Positions 53,648-62,953 of a stretch of 64,000 nucleotides of DNA are shown piece after piece (within the stretch, counting starts at the first letter, position 1; every line of letters begins with the position of its first letter). Both the position numbers and the translations under genes were made by a program. The notes beneath the pieces are model-generated. The model did not search any database and had not been told where the DNA came from. It was given only the letters and a program-made list of their open reading frames with translations. Source of the stretch: Streptomyces cavernae (GTDB taxonomy: Bacteria > Actinomycetota > Actinomycetes > Streptomycetales > Streptomycetaceae); the NCBI RefSeq assembly GCF_004023625.1, contig NZ_RPDJ01000014.1, forward strand, positions 1-64,000. The letters run 5' to 3'.

Positions 53648-54037
53648 ATGGCCGCTCGCCGGCGCCGTACCGCCGCACTCGCTGTCACCGCCGTGCTCGT
53701 CGCCCTTCCGGCGGCGGTCGGCTGCGCCGCCGTCGACAAGGCACTGGACTGCGTCCAGACCGCCGAAACGATCGCCGACAGCGTCACCGACCTCCAGCAG
53801 GCCGTGGAGAACGCGGCGAACGACCCGACGCAGACCACCGAGGCGCTCGACTCCATCGACAAGAACCTCGACACGATCGGCGACAAGACGGACAACGCCG
53901 ACATCAACAAGGCCGTCGACGACCTCCAGAAGGCAGTCACCAACGTCCGCGACGCCGTCAAGAACGGCGACGAGACCCCCGACATCAGCCCGGTCACGGA
54001 CGCGGCGGGCGAGCTGACGAAGGTCTGCACGCCGTAA
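53648..54037 (+). CDS. Small secreted or lipid-anchored helical protein
   Basis: This 129-residue protein has an N-terminal signal peptide with Arg-rich start (MAARRRRTAALAVTAVLVAL) and a possible lipobox ending at a Cys (AVGC) near residue 26. The mature part is helical and acidic, with repeated Asp/Thr/Lys segments likely to form a coiled coil. GGGGAGGAA precedes ATG 53648 well. No family is recognised. It lies between rph and rdgB but is probably transcribed on its own. Confidence 0.7.
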   Translation: MAARRRRTAALAVTAVLVALPAAVGCAAVDKALDCVQTAETIADSVTDLQQAVENAANDPTQTTEALDSIDKNLDTIGDKTDNADINKAVDDLQKAVTNVRDAVKNGDETPDISPVTDAAGELTKVCTP

Positions 54038-54079
54038 CTCCCCGGCCGGCGCGGGGTCCGGCCCGGGATACTGGTGCGC

Positions 54080-54682
54080 ATGACCCGCCTGATCCTCGCC
54101 ACCCGCAACACCGGAAAGCTCACCGAGCTGAGGGCCATCCTCGCCGACGCAGGTCTCACCCACGACCTCGTCGGCGCGGACGCCTACCCCGACATCCCCG
54201 ACGTCAAGGAAACCGGCGTCACCTTCGCCGAGAACGCCCTGCTGAAGGCCCACGCACTCGCCCGGGCGACCGGACTGCCCGCCGTGGCGGACGACTCCGG
54301 CCTCTGCGTCGACGTCCTGAACGGCGCCCCCGGCATCTTCTCGGCCCGCTGGTCCGGCCGCCACGGCGACGACAGGGCCAACCTCGAACTCCTGCTGGCC
54401 CAACTCTCCGACATCGCCGACGAACACCGCGGCGCCCACTTCGCCTGCGCGGCGGCACTCGCCTTGCCGGACGGGACGGAGCGGGTCGTGGAGGGCCGGT
54501 TGATGGGCACGCTGCGCCACGCTGCCGTGGGTACGAACGGCTTCGGCTACGACCCGATCCTGCAGCCGGAGGGCGAGACGCGGACGTGCGCCCAGCTGAC
54601 GCCCGAGGAGAAGAACGCGATCAGCCACCGGGGGAAGGCGTTCCGGGCGCTGGTGCCGGTGGTCCGGGAACTGCTCGGATGA
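54080..54682 (+). CDS. rdgB: Non-canonical purine NTP pyrophosphatase (RdgB/HAM1)
   Basis: This 200-residue cytosolic enzyme hydrolyses ITP, dITP and XTP, keeping damaged purines out of DNA and RNA. The start LILATRNTGKLTELRAILA contains the TxNxxK motif. VTFAENALLKAHALA and DDSGLCVDVLNGAPGIFSARW are the metal and purine sites. NGFGYDPIL is the last motif. ATG 54080 follows TGGTGCGC. Confidence 0.95.
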   Translation: MTRLILATRNTGKLTELRAILADAGLTHDLVGADAYPDIPDVKETGVTFAENALLKAHALARATGLPAVADDSGLCVDVLNGAPGIFSARWSGRHGDDRANLELLLAQLSDIADEHRGAHFACAAALALPDGTERVVEGRLMGTLRHAAVGTNGFGYDPILQPEGETRTCAQLTPEEKNAISHRGKAFRALVPVVRELLG

Positions 54683-54693
54683 ATCCGATGCAT

Positions 54694-54780
54694 TGGTGCG
54701 GCCGGAGGGACTCGAACCCTCACGGGTGTTACCCCACTGGGACCTAAACCCAGCGTGACTGCCAATTCCACCACGGCCGC
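54694..54780 (-). tRNA. tRNA-Leu (TAG), CCA encoded
   Basis: The reverse complement folds with acceptor GCGGCCG/CGGCCGC. The anticodon loop is TTTAGGT in stem CTGGG/CCCAG, giving anticodon TAG (leucine). It has a long variable arm as in leucine tRNAs and T arm GAGGGTTCGAGTCCCTC. The 3' CCA is encoded at 54694-54696. Confidence 0.95.
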
Positions 54781-54824
54781 CTGCCGTCCGGTCATGTTAC
54801 TGGCCGGACGGCCTCCACCGGACC

Positions 54825-55292
54825 TCAGATTCCCAGATCCTTGATGATCTTGGCGACATGGCCCGTCGCCTTCACGTTGTACAGGGCCCGCTCCACCTTG
54901 CCCTCCTCGTCGACGACCACCGTCGAGCGGATGACGCCGACCACCGTCTTGCCGTAGAGCTTCTTCTCGCCGAAGGCGCCGTAGGACTCCAGGACCCCCT
55001 TGTCGGGGTCGGCGAGCAGGGTGACCTTCAGGGATTCTTTGTCGCGGAACTTCGCGAGCTTCTCCGGCTTGTCGGGGGAGATGCCGATGACGTCGTAGCC
55101 GGCGCCCGCCAGCACTTCCAGGTTGTCGGTGAAGTCGCAGGCCTGCTTGGTGCAGCCGGGGGTCAGGGCCGCCGGGTAGAAGTAGACGATGACCTTACGG
55201 CCCTTGTGGTCGGCCAGGGAGACCTCGTTGCCGTCCGCGTCGGGCAGCGTGAAGGCGGGGGCGGTGTCGCCGGGCTGGAGTCGTTCGCTCAT
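54825..55292 (-). CDS. bcp: Thioredoxin-dependent thiol peroxidase (Bcp/PrxQ)
   Basis: This 155-residue peroxiredoxin reduces peroxides via thioredoxin. The peroxidatic Cys47 sits in LTPGCTKQACDF with resolving Cys52, the PrxQ arrangement. VIVYFYPAALTPGCTKQ (truncated here) is diagnostic. It has no signal peptide. It is on the minus strand beside tRNA-Leu. Confidence 0.93.
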   Translation of the reverse strand: MSERLQPGDTAPAFTLPDADGNEVSLADHKGRKVIVYFYPAALTPGCTKQACDFTDNLEVLAGAGYDVIGISPDKPEKLAKFRDKESLKVTLLADPDKGVLESYGAFGEKKLYGKTVVGVIRSTVVVDEEGKVERALYNVKATGHVAKIIKDLGI

Positions 55293-55417
55293 CGGTACCT
55301 CACGTGGGTCGGTTGAAGAACGAGCGTAATGGGGGTGCCGGGGGTGCGAGCAGGCGGTTAGCTGACAGACTGTCCGGCAGAAACCTTCAGACCCGATACG
55401 ACCACGGAGGCAGCGCG

Positions 55418-55756
55418 GTGTCGGAAACGTCGAGCACGCCGGATTCCAGGACTCCGGCGCAGATCGAGGCGGACATCAAGCGGCGCCGGGAAACCCTCGC
55501 CGACACGCTCGACGAGATCGGCGCCCGGGTGCACCCGAAGACGATCATCGGCGATGCCAAGGCCAAGGTCGTCTCCAACATCGACCACACGCTCGGCCGC
55601 GCGTACGTGGGCGCCAACCGCTTCGTCACCGACGTCCGGGGCCAGCTGGTGTCGGAGAACGGCACGCCGCGGCTGGAGCGGATCGTGCCGGTGGCGCTGG
55701 TGGTGGTGGGGCTGGTCGGACTGCTCACGGTGAGCGGCCGTCGCCGCAGGCGCTGA
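55418..55756 (+). CDS. DUF3618 membrane protein
   Basis: This 112-residue protein has the DUF3618 segment near the N-terminus (PAQIEADIKRRRETLADTLDEI) written here as PAQIEADIKRRR plus ETLADTLDEI. An amphipathic middle and one C-terminal membrane helix (VPVALVVVGLVGLLTV) with a basic end follow. CGGAGG precedes GTG 55418. Function is unknown; actinobacterial homologues are common near bcp and groES-like genes. Confidence 0.83.
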   Translation: MSETSSTPDSRTPAQIEADIKRRRETLADTLDEIGARVHPKTIIGDAKAKVVSNIDHTLGRAYVGANRFVTDVRGQLVSENGTPRLERIVPVALVVVGLVGLLTVSGRRRRR

Positions 55757-55819
55757 ACACTCCGCCCCCTGAGGGGGCCGCCCGCCGACGTGTGGGCGAA
55801 AGGCAGGTAAGTTCGGGGC

Positions 55820-56161
55820 GTGAGCGAGAAGACCCACCACGACAAGTTGCCCATCCGGATGCTGCACGACCGAGTGCTGGTGCGGCAGGACACGAACGAG
55901 GGCGAGCGGCGGTCCGGCGGCGGCATCCTGATCCCCGCCACGGCGGCGGTCGGCCGACGCCTGGCCTGGGCGGAGGTCGTCGCGGTCGGGCAGAACGTAC
56001 GGACCGTGGAGCCGGGCGACCGCGTCCTGTACGACCCGGAGGACCGCGCCGAGGTCGAAGTGCGCGGGATCGCCTATGTGCTGATGCGCGAACGCGACCT
56101 GCACGCCGTGGCCGCCGACCGCTTCGAGGGTTCCGAGGACTCCACCGGTCTGTACTTGTGA
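55820..56161 (+). CDS. GroES-like co-chaperonin, orphan
   Basis: This 113-residue GroES-fold protein has IRMLHDRVLVRQD at its start and the SGGGILIPATAA mobile loop. VEPGDRVLYDPED follows. It differs from the housekeeping 10-kDa GroES in having both termini extended, and no groEL lies adjacent. It may be a second co-chaperonin for one of the multiple Streptomyces GroELs. Start GTG 55820 follows AAGGCAG. Confidence 0.82.
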   Translation: MSEKTHHDKLPIRMLHDRVLVRQDTNEGERRSGGGILIPATAAVGRRLAWAEVVAVGQNVRTVEPGDRVLYDPEDRAEVEVRGIAYVLMRERDLHAVAADRFEGSEDSTGLYL

Positions 56162-57030
56162 CGAGCCGGGGTGCCGCTTTTGCGGTGCCCTGGGTGCCGT
56201 TCGTTCTGGGGCGCCGGGCGCCGTTTGTGACGAGCTGGCCGGGGCGTCGGCGGGCCGGTGCGTCCGTGAGGCGCGGGCCGTGCGTCCGTGCGCACGCCGG
56301 GCCGGGGCGCCCGTGCGTCGCCGCGGCAGCGGGCCGGTGCGTCGCTGCGGCAGCGGGCAGGTGTCCGTGAGGTGGGTGCCGGGTGCCGGGTGCGGGTTTG
56401 CTGACGACAGGGCTCTGAAGGCCTGCGATCAAGGCCGGTCAAGGGCCCCGGTCAAGGGCCCCGGGCACCGGGGCCGGGCGGGAGGCCTCGACGCCGCGGG
56501 GCCTTCCCAAGGCCGCGAGGCCCTTCGGGGCCGCGGGCCGGGTACGAGCCTCGACGCTGTGTGCATCTCCCGGGGCCGCGGGGGCTTCGCGGGGGCCGCG
56601 GGCCCGGCCCGAAGTCTGAGGCGGGTGCCTCGAGCCCCGGACCGGTGCCGCTCGCGCCAGGCGTACGTCTCCACGGCGAGCAATGCCGCGCGCAGTGCCG
56701 GGGACCCGGTCCGCCCTGAGTCGATAGGGGCGGCTCTGGGGGGAGGGCGCGGGTCCCGCGGCGGCGGTGGTGCTGCGAAACCCGGCCCTCGGCCCGGACC
56801 GGCCCCGGCCCGGTCCGACCCCGGGCCCGGTCCGCCCTCGGCCCCGGCCCCGGTCCCGGCCGGCCGGCCGGATGAGCCTTCGGGGCCCAGCCTGGTCCGC
56901 CCTCGGCCCGGGATCGGTCCGGTCCGCCCTCGGCCCGGGCCCGGTCCGGCCCGGTCCGCCCTTGGCCCCGGCCCGGCCCCGGTCCGGTCCCGGGCGGCCG
57001 GATCAGCCGCTGGGGCCCAGGCCGGACCGA
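56162..57030. other. 869-bp gap of GC-rich simple repeats
   Basis: No gene is supported. It is built of repeated CCGGTCC, GGCCCGG, GGGGCCGCGGGG and GGTGCGTC words, including CGGGCCGGTGCGTCCGTG near 56252 and 56275. From 56780 to 57000 GGTCCGCCCTCGGCCC recurs four or more times. The frames open through it are Pro/Arg-rich. The region is the 3' side of the PBP gene and of the GroES gene (convergent). Confidence 0.6.
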
Positions 57031-60000
57031 TCAGCCTTGGGAGCCCAAGCCGTTCAGCGGGGCTCCGCCGTCCGCACCGCCGTCCGTTCCGGGGTCGTCG
57101 CCGGTCTGGCCGCCGTTCTCCGTGCCGTCCGTCGTGCCGCCGTCGGCGGTGCCGCCCGCGTCCCCCGTGCCGGCTGTGTTCCCCGCGCCGTCGTCGGGGT
57201 CGACCGGGGCGCCGGTGGGGTCGGTTCCGCCGTCCGTCTGGCCCGGGTCGGCGCCCGGGTCCTGCTCCGGCGCGTCCTGCTCCGGCGGGACCTCACCGGT
57301 ACCACCGTTGTCCTGACCGGCCGTACCGGTGTCCTGCTCCGGGTCGGGGGCGACCGGCGGCACGGCCCACTCCTCGGCTCCGTCCTGGAGCTGGAGGTTG
57401 AAGTCCTTGGCGTCTCTGCCCTCGAGCGCCTCCCGTGTGTACTGCGCCCAGATCTGCGCCGGGTACCCGCCGCCGTTGATCCGGGCCTGGCCCAGCGCCC
57501 CGTACAGCGGGGTCTGCTTGCCGCTCACCGGGTCCTGGCCCATGACGGAGATGACGGTGGCGAGATCGGGCGTGTAGCCCGCGAACCAGGCCGCCTTGTC
57601 CTCCTCCGCGGTACCGGTCTTGCCCGCGGCGGGCCGCCCGGCGGCCTGCGCGGCGGTGCCGGTGCCGCCGTCGACCACGCTCCGCAGTACGGAGGTCGTG
57701 GTGTCGGCCGCCTCCCGGGTGACAGCCTGCGTGGTCCGCTGCTCCGGCAGCTGCACCTCCTGGCCGTTCTTGGTGACCTTCGCGACCAGCGTGTACGTGC
57801 CGTGCTCGCCGTGGTTGGCGAGCGTCGCGTACGCCTCCGCCATGTCGAGGACGCTCGCGGTGGCGGTACCCAGCGCGATGGACGGGTACGGGTTGAGGTC
57901 CGGGGTGTTCTCGGGCAGGCCCAGATCGAGTGCGGTCTGCTTGACCTTCTCCGGGCCGACATCCACGGCCATCTGCGCGTACACGGAGTTCACGGACTTG
58001 TCGGTCGCGGTGCGCACGCTGATGTCACCGTACGAGGCCTGGTCCTCGTTCTCGGGCGCGTACGTGGGACCGTTCCAGCCCTGGACGGGGCGGACGTTGC
58101 TGCCGTCGTAGATCGTGTTCGGGGTGATCGGGACGCCGTTCTGGGTGGTCGAGGCGTTCTGCACCGCCGAGGTGAAGACGAACGGCTTGAACGTCGAGCC
58201 GACCTGGTAGTCGCGGCGGGTGGCGTTGTTGACGTACTGCTTGGTGTAGTCGATGCCGCCGTACATCGCGACGACCTTGCCGGTGGCCGGGTCGATGGAG
58301 ACGCCGCCGACGCGTACGTTCCGGTCCACCTTGTTGTTCTTCTTGTCGAGGTTGTCCATCACCTGCTCGTCGACGGCCTTCTTGAGGGCCTTCTGCTTCT
58401 TCGGCTGGATCGTGGTGGTGATGCGGTAGCCGCCGCCGGTCTCGAACTCGGCCTCGTCGACGATCTTGTTGCTGATCAGGTAGTCCTTGACGGCCTCCAC
58501 CAGGTAGCCGCGCTGTCCGGACAGTGCTCCGGAGGTCTTGGCCGGCCTGGGCGTGGGGAACTTCATGTCGGCGTGCTCGGCGGCCGTCAGCCACTTCTCC
58601 TTGACCATGCCGTCCAGGACGTAGTTCCAGCGGGCCTTCGCCGCGCGTTCGTTCTCCGGGTGGGCGATCACGTCGTACTCGCTGGGGGCGTTCAGCAGAG
58701 TCGCGAGGTAGGCGCCCTGGGCGGTGTTCAGGTCCTCGGCGTCGATGCCGTAGTAGGCCTGTGCCGCGGCCTGGATGCCGTAGGCGTTGCGACCGAAGAA
58801 GCTGGTGTTGAGGTAGCCCTCGAGGATCTCGTCCTTGGTCTTCTGCCGGTCGAGCTTGATGGAGATGAAGAACTCCTTCGCCTTCCGGGTGACGGTCTGC
58901 TCCTGGCCCAGGTAGTAGTTCTTCACGTACTGCTGGGTGATCGTCGAGCCGGACTGCTTGCCCTTGCCGGTGGCGGTGTTCCAGGCGGCGCGGAGCATCG
59001 CCTTGACGTCGACCGCGGACTCGGAGTGGAAGTCACGGTCCTCGGCGGCGAGCACGGCCTGCTGGACGGACTTGGGGATCTGCGTCAGCGACACGTTCTC
59101 CCGGTTTACCTCGCCGTCGCGGGCCAGCTGGGAGCCGTTGGCGAACAAGTAGACGTTGCTCTGCTTGGTCGCGGCGGCGTTCGCGGGCGGGATCTTGACC
59201 AGGTAGTAGCCGAGCGCGAACAGGCCGATCAGGAGCATCGCGCTGATGATGAAGCTGCCCAGCACGAACCGCCAGGTGGGCACGAGCCTGCGCCAGCCCG
59301 TGCGCTTGGGCCGGGACTTCTTCTTGGGGGGCGTGGGCGCCGGAGGGGTGTATTCCGGGGTCGGCCGGGCGGTGTGAGGCCCCGGGGTGTGGGTGCCCGG
59401 CGGAACCATGGGAGTAGCTGATGCCCCTGGAACGGTCGGGGCGAGATGGGGTACTGGGGCCATCCTTGCTGTGGCGGCCGCCGCGGACGAGGCCGCCGAG
59501 GCTCCTCTCGGGGCCCCGGTCGGTCCGCTGAGGGCCTTTCCGAGGTTCAGGGTGCTGGTGGGGTCCCTGGGGATCCGATTGACAGCGGCGAGGACCGTCG
59601 TGTCCGTGTCGGTCTCCGCGGCGCTTTTTTCGGTCTTGTCGGGTTGGTCGGATTTGGCGGGGGTGCGGTCGGGGCCCGAACCGGGAGTCGGCGTCGGAGT
59701 CGGGCCGGCCGGAGCCGGGCGGGTCGGAGTCGGGCCGACTGGAGTCGGGCCGTCCGGATTCCGGCCGGCCGGAGTCGCCGGAGCCCGGCTGGGTGCTCCG
59801 GGGCTCTTGCCGCGGCTCCCCGGGCGGTCCTCGCCCGCCCGGAAGGCCGACGGGTCCGTGCCGGACTCGCCGGGGCGCCTGCCCGGGCTCTTGGGCTCCT
59901 GGGGGGTGTGTTCCCGGGCCTTGCCCGTACCCACCGGGGTCCCACCGGAGGCGTCGGTCGCCTTGGGGGCGGAGTCTCGGGTGGTCGGGCCGGAACCGCC

Positions 60001-60831
60001 GGCGGTCGGGCTGACTGGTCCGGGGGTCGGGCCGGATGCGCTGGAGGGCGGGCCGGCGGCAACTCCGTAGGGCCTGCCGGACGCTCCCGGGGGCGTGTCG
60101 GACGCGCTGCTGGACCCGCTGGGCGCGCGGGTGGCTTTGGCCGGTTCTCCGGCGGTCTCGGAGGGCTCTCCGGCTGCCCTGACGGGTTCTTCGGCTCTCT
60201 TGGCGGGTTCTCCCTGGGCGCTGGGGCGTTCTCCCTGGGCCCTGGCGGGTTCTCCGAGGGCCTTGGTGGGTTCTCTGAGGGCCCTGGTGGATTCTCCGGC
60301 GGAGCGCGCGGTTTCTCGGCCGGACGGAGCCGACGGAGCGGATGGGGCGGACGGAGCCGACGGGGCGGACGGGGCGGACGGGCCGGTTGGGCCGGTCGGA
60401 CGCGCGGAGGGACCGGATCCTCCGGGGGGTGTGGCGGAGCCGCGAGAGGCCTCGAGGGAAGCGCGGGTCGTCGGGTCGGACCCACTGTTGGGCCGGTCGG
60501 TCGCGCGGGTCGTCGGGTCGGACCCACTGTTGGGCCGGTCGGTCGCACCGGTCGTCGGGCCGGACTCCTCCTCGGTCGGGTCGGACTCGCCGGTGGTCGT
60601 GCCGGACTTGCCGGCCGTCGCAGCGGAAGCGTCGGCGTCGGCGGTCCTGCCGGATTCAGTGGGAGTCCTGCCGCGGTCCCCCTGGTTGTCGCCGGGTTCT
60701 CCCGGCCCACCGCGGTCCCCCCGGTCGTCGCCGGGGTGCCCCTGGTTCGGGTTCGCACCGGGTCCCCCCGGAACCGCGTCCGGCTCCCTGGGCGGTCGGC
60801 CCCGGGGCGTCTGCTGCGGCTCGTTGCTCAT
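57031..60831 (-). CDS. Bifunctional transglycosylase/transpeptidase (class A PBP) with long disordered tail
   Basis: This 1266-residue protein is about 550 residues longer than a usual class A PBP. Residues 1-515 are Pro/Ser/Gly/Glu-rich and cytoplasmic with many near repeats. One membrane helix lies at about 520-545. The GT51 transglycosylase follows, with EDRDFHSES near 594 and GSTITQQYVKN. The transpeptidase has STFKPF near 880, SVNSVYAQ near 950 and KTGTAEE near 1068. The C-terminal 115 residues are acidic Gly/Thr/Asp-rich. Catalytic motifs are intact, so it should build peptidoglycan outside the membrane. It is transcribed alone; from memory SCO2897. Confidence 0.9.
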   Translation of the reverse strand: MSNEPQQTPRGRPPREPDAVPGGPGANPNQGHPGDDRGDRGGPGEPGDNQGDRGRTPTESGRTADADASAATAGKSGTTTGESDPTEEESGPTTGATDRPNSGSDPTTRATDRPNSGSDPTTRASLEASRGSATPPGGSGPSARPTGPTGPSAPSAPSAPSAPSAPSAPSGRETARSAGESTRALREPTKALGEPARAQGERPSAQGEPAKRAEEPVRAAGEPSETAGEPAKATRAPSGSSSASDTPPGASGRPYGVAAGPPSSASGPTPGPVSPTAGGSGPTTRDSAPKATDASGGTPVGTGKAREHTPQEPKSPGRRPGESGTDPSAFRAGEDRPGSRGKSPGAPSRAPATPAGRNPDGPTPVGPTPTRPAPAGPTPTPTPGSGPDRTPAKSDQPDKTEKSAAETDTDTTVLAAVNRIPRDPTSTLNLGKALSGPTGAPRGASAASSAAAATARMAPVPHLAPTVPGASATPMVPPGTHTPGPHTARPTPEYTPPAPTPPKKKSRPKRTGWRRLVPTWRFVLGSFIISAMLLIGLFALGYYLVKIPPANAAATKQSNVYLFANGSQLARDGEVNRENVSLTQIPKSVQQAVLAAEDRDFHSESAVDVKAMLRAAWNTATGKGKQSGSTITQQYVKNYYLGQEQTVTRKAKEFFISIKLDRQKTKDEILEGYLNTSFFGRNAYGIQAAAQAYYGIDAEDLNTAQGAYLATLLNAPSEYDVIAHPENERAAKARWNYVLDGMVKEKWLTAAEHADMKFPTPRPAKTSGALSGQRGYLVEAVKDYLISNKIVDEAEFETGGGYRITTTIQPKKQKALKKAVDEQVMDNLDKKNNKVDRNVRVGGVSIDPATGKVVAMYGGIDYTKQYVNNATRRDYQVGSTFKPFVFTSAVQNASTTQNGVPITPNTIYDGSNVRPVQGWNGPTYAPENEDQASYGDISVRTATDKSVNSVYAQMAVDVGPEKVKQTALDLGLPENTPDLNPYPSIALGTATASVLDMAEAYATLANHGEHGTYTLVAKVTKNGQEVQLPEQRTTQAVTREAADTTTSVLRSVVDGGTGTAAQAAGRPAAGKTGTAEEDKAAWFAGYTPDLATVISVMGQDPVSGKQTPLYGALGQARINGGGYPAQIWAQYTREALEGRDAKDFNLQLQDGAEEWAVPPVAPDPEQDTGTAGQDNGGTGEVPPEQDAPEQDPGADPGQTDGGTDPTGAPVDPDDGAGNTAGTGDAGGTADGGTTDGTENGGQTGDDPGTDGGADGGAPLNGLGSQG

Positions 60832-61028
60832 GTTGTGCCGGACTCCCGTTTCACTGATACATCCGTACGTCGCCGTACGCCTTCCGCGTCCCCCGATGTC
60901 AAGACTGTCGCATCCGGCGAATCGTTCCCAACTCGCGCCGCGCGCCCCCTTGAAAAATGCGTGGCACGGGGGGTTGACCGACCGCTAGCCTCTTTCCCTT
61001 TGCTCGGAACGGCGGAAAAGGCGGCGAG

Positions 61029-61838
61029 ATGCGGGCAGGCCGGTTGTACGCGGCCGTGGCGGCGGGTGGCTTCCGACGGTACGCGACCTACCGGGCGGCG
61101 ACCGCCGCGGGGATATTCACCAACACCGTCTTCGGCCTGATCCTGGCGTACACGTACGTCGCGCTGTGGCAGGAGCGGCCCGGACTCGGGGGCTACGACC
61201 AGGCGCAGGCGCTGACCTACGTCTGGGTCGGTCAGGCGCTCCTCACCGTGACCAGCGTGGGCGGAGGCGGTTTCGAGGAGGAACTGATCGAACGCATCCG
61301 TACGGGTGATATCGCCGTCGACCTGTACCGTCCCGCCGACCTCCAGCTGTGGTGGCTGGCCGCGGACGCGGGACGGGCGGCCTTCCAACTGCTGGGCAGG
61401 GGAGTGGTCCCGATGGTGTTCGGGGCGCTGGTCTTCGACCTGGCGCTGCCCACCGGCCCACTGCCCTGGCTCGCCTTCCTGGTGGCGGTCGCCCTGGGTG
61501 TGGTGGTCAGCTTCGCGATCCGCTATCTGGTCGCGCTGTCCGCGTTCTGGCTGCTGGACGGCGCGGGGATGGCGCAGCTGTCCTGGCTCGCCGGGCTGTT
61601 CTTCTCCGGGATGCTGCTCCCGCTGAACGTCTTCCCGGGCGCGCTGGGCGAGATCGCCCGGGCCCTGCCCTGGTCGGCCCTGCTCCAGGTCCCCGCGGAC
61701 GTCCTGCTGGGCACGCACACCGGCCTCGGCCTGCTGAACGCCTATGTCTTCCAGGCGGCCTGGGCGGTGGGGCTGCTCGGTGTGGGACGGCTGGTGCAGT
61801 CGGCGGCCACCCGACGGGTGGTGGTCCAGGGTGGCTGA
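61029..61838 (+). CDS. ABC-2 type exporter permease (first)
   Basis: This 269-residue permease has six membrane helices. Homologous actinobacterial trios (two permeases, one ATPase) have been proposed to export viologen-like or drug compounds. Its N-terminus reads YAAVAAGGFRRYATYRAAT. GGCGAGATG at 61022-61031 gives a weak ribosome-binding site. The next permease starts within its last codons (overlap at 61831-61838). Confidence 0.85.
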   Translation: MRAGRLYAAVAAGGFRRYATYRAATAAGIFTNTVFGLILAYTYVALWQERPGLGGYDQAQALTYVWVGQALLTVTSVGGGGFEEELIERIRTGDIAVDLYRPADLQLWWLAADAGRAAFQLLGRGVVPMVFGALVFDLALPTGPLPWLAFLVAVALGVVVSFAIRYLVALSAFWLLDGAGMAQLSWLAGLFFSGMLLPLNVFPGALGEIARALPWSALLQVPADVLLGTHTGLGLLNAYVFQAAWAVGLLGVGRLVQSAATRRVVVQGG

Positions 61839-62946
61839 CGACACGGACACGACCCGTCCGACCCCAGGCAGCGGCCGGGCTCACAGCAGTGGCGCGGCTC
61901 CCAGCAGCGGCCGGGACGTAGACAGTGGCCGGGACGTAGGCAGTGGCTGGGGCGCAGGCAGTGGCCGGGGCGCAGGCAGTGGCCGGGGCGCAGGCAGTGG
62001 CCGGGACGTAGGCAGTGGCTGGGGCGCAGGCAGTGGCCGGGGCGCAGGCAGTGGCCGGGACGTAGACAGTGGCCGCGGGGCAGGCAGCGGCCGGGCCCCA
62101 GGCAGCTCCGAAGCTGCCGTGGTCGGCGCCCCGTACGGTGGCCTGCGCGGTTCGCTGAGCGCGTACCGCATGATCGCCGCCATGTGGATCCGCTCCACCA
62201 TGGCCTACCGCACCTCCTTCGCGATCACCGCCTTCGTCAACTTCGCGGTGACCGCCTTCGACTTCCTGGCCATCCTGCTGATGTTCGCCCAGGTGGACCG
62301 GCTCGGCGGCTACTCGCTGGGTGAGATCGCCCTCCTGTACGGGTGCACCAGCACCTCCTTCGGGCTCGCGGACCTCGCGATCGGCTCGATGGACCGGCTC
62401 GGCCGGCGGGTGCGCGACGGGACGCTCGACGCCCTCCTCGTGCGCCCCGCGCCGGTGCTCGCACAGGTCGCCGCCGACCGCTTCGCGCTGCGCCGGCTCG
62501 GGCGGGTCACCCAGGGAGTGCTCGTCCTCGCGTACGCGTTCGCGGTCCTGGACATCTCCTGGACCCCCGCCAAGGCACTGCTGATCCCGGTGATGCTGCT
62601 CAGCGGGGCGGCCATCTTCGGCGCGGTGTTCGTCGGGGGCGCGGCCTTCCAGTTCGTCGCGCAGGACGCCTCCGAGGTACAGAACGCCTTCACCTACGGC
62701 GGCAACACGCTCCTGCAGTACCCACCGACCGTCTTCGCCAAGGACATCGTGCGCTCGGTGACCTTCGTGCTGCCACTGGCCTTCGTCAACTGGCTGCCCG
62801 CGCTGTATGTGCTGGATCGGCCCTACCCCCTCGACCTGCCGCACTGGACGGCGTTCCTGCCGCCGCTGGTGGCGGCGGGCTGCTGCGCGCTCGCCGGGGC
62901 CGCGTGGCGCGTGGGGCTTCGTTCGTACCGGAGTACAGGGAGTTAG
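61831..62946 (+). CDS. ABC-2 type exporter permease (second) with hexapeptide-repeat tail
   Basis: This 371-residue protein has an N-terminal cytoplasmic tail of about 100 residues made of hexapeptides such as SGRDVG, SGWGAG and SGRGAG. A six-helix permease core begins near residue 105 with YRMIAAMWIRSTMAYR. Start GTG 61831 overlaps the preceding gene. The tail is encoded by an 18-bp tandem repeat, likely variable between strains. It forms the exporter with the neighbouring permease and ATPase. Confidence 0.86.
   Translation: MADDTDTTRPTPGSGRAHSSGAAPSSGRDVDSGRDVGSGWGAGSGRGAGSGRGAGSGRDVGSGWGAGSGRGAGSGRDVDSGRGAGSGRAPGSSEAAVVGAPYGGLRGSLSAYRMIAAMWIRSTMAYRTSFAITAFVNFAVTAFDFLAILLMFAQVDRLGGYSLGEIALLYGCTSTSFGLADLAIGSMDRLGRRVRDGTLDALLVRPAPVLAQVAADRFALRRLGRVTQGVLVLAYAFAVLDISWTPAKALLIPVMLLSGAAIFGAVFVGGAAFQFVAQDASEVQNAFTYGGNTLLQYPPTVFAKDIVRSVTFVLPLAFVNWLPALYVLDRPYPLDLPHWTAFLPPLVAAGCCALAGAAWRVGLRSYRSTGS
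61903..62100 (+). repeat. 18-bp coding tandem repeat in the second permease
   Basis: Eleven consecutive 18-bp units (GGCAGTGGCCGGGGCGCA-like) run in frame from 61903 to 62100, with degenerate units upstream. A higher-order duplication is visible: the order GRDVG, GWGAG, GRGAG recurs twice. Confidence 0.9.
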
Positions 62947-62953
62947 TCGGCAA

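Noticed and set aside
56767-59421. An 884-residue plus-strand frame across the PBP gene and the GC-rich gap.
   Set aside because: It is antisense to the PBP gene, and its first part is Pro/Arg repeat sequence.
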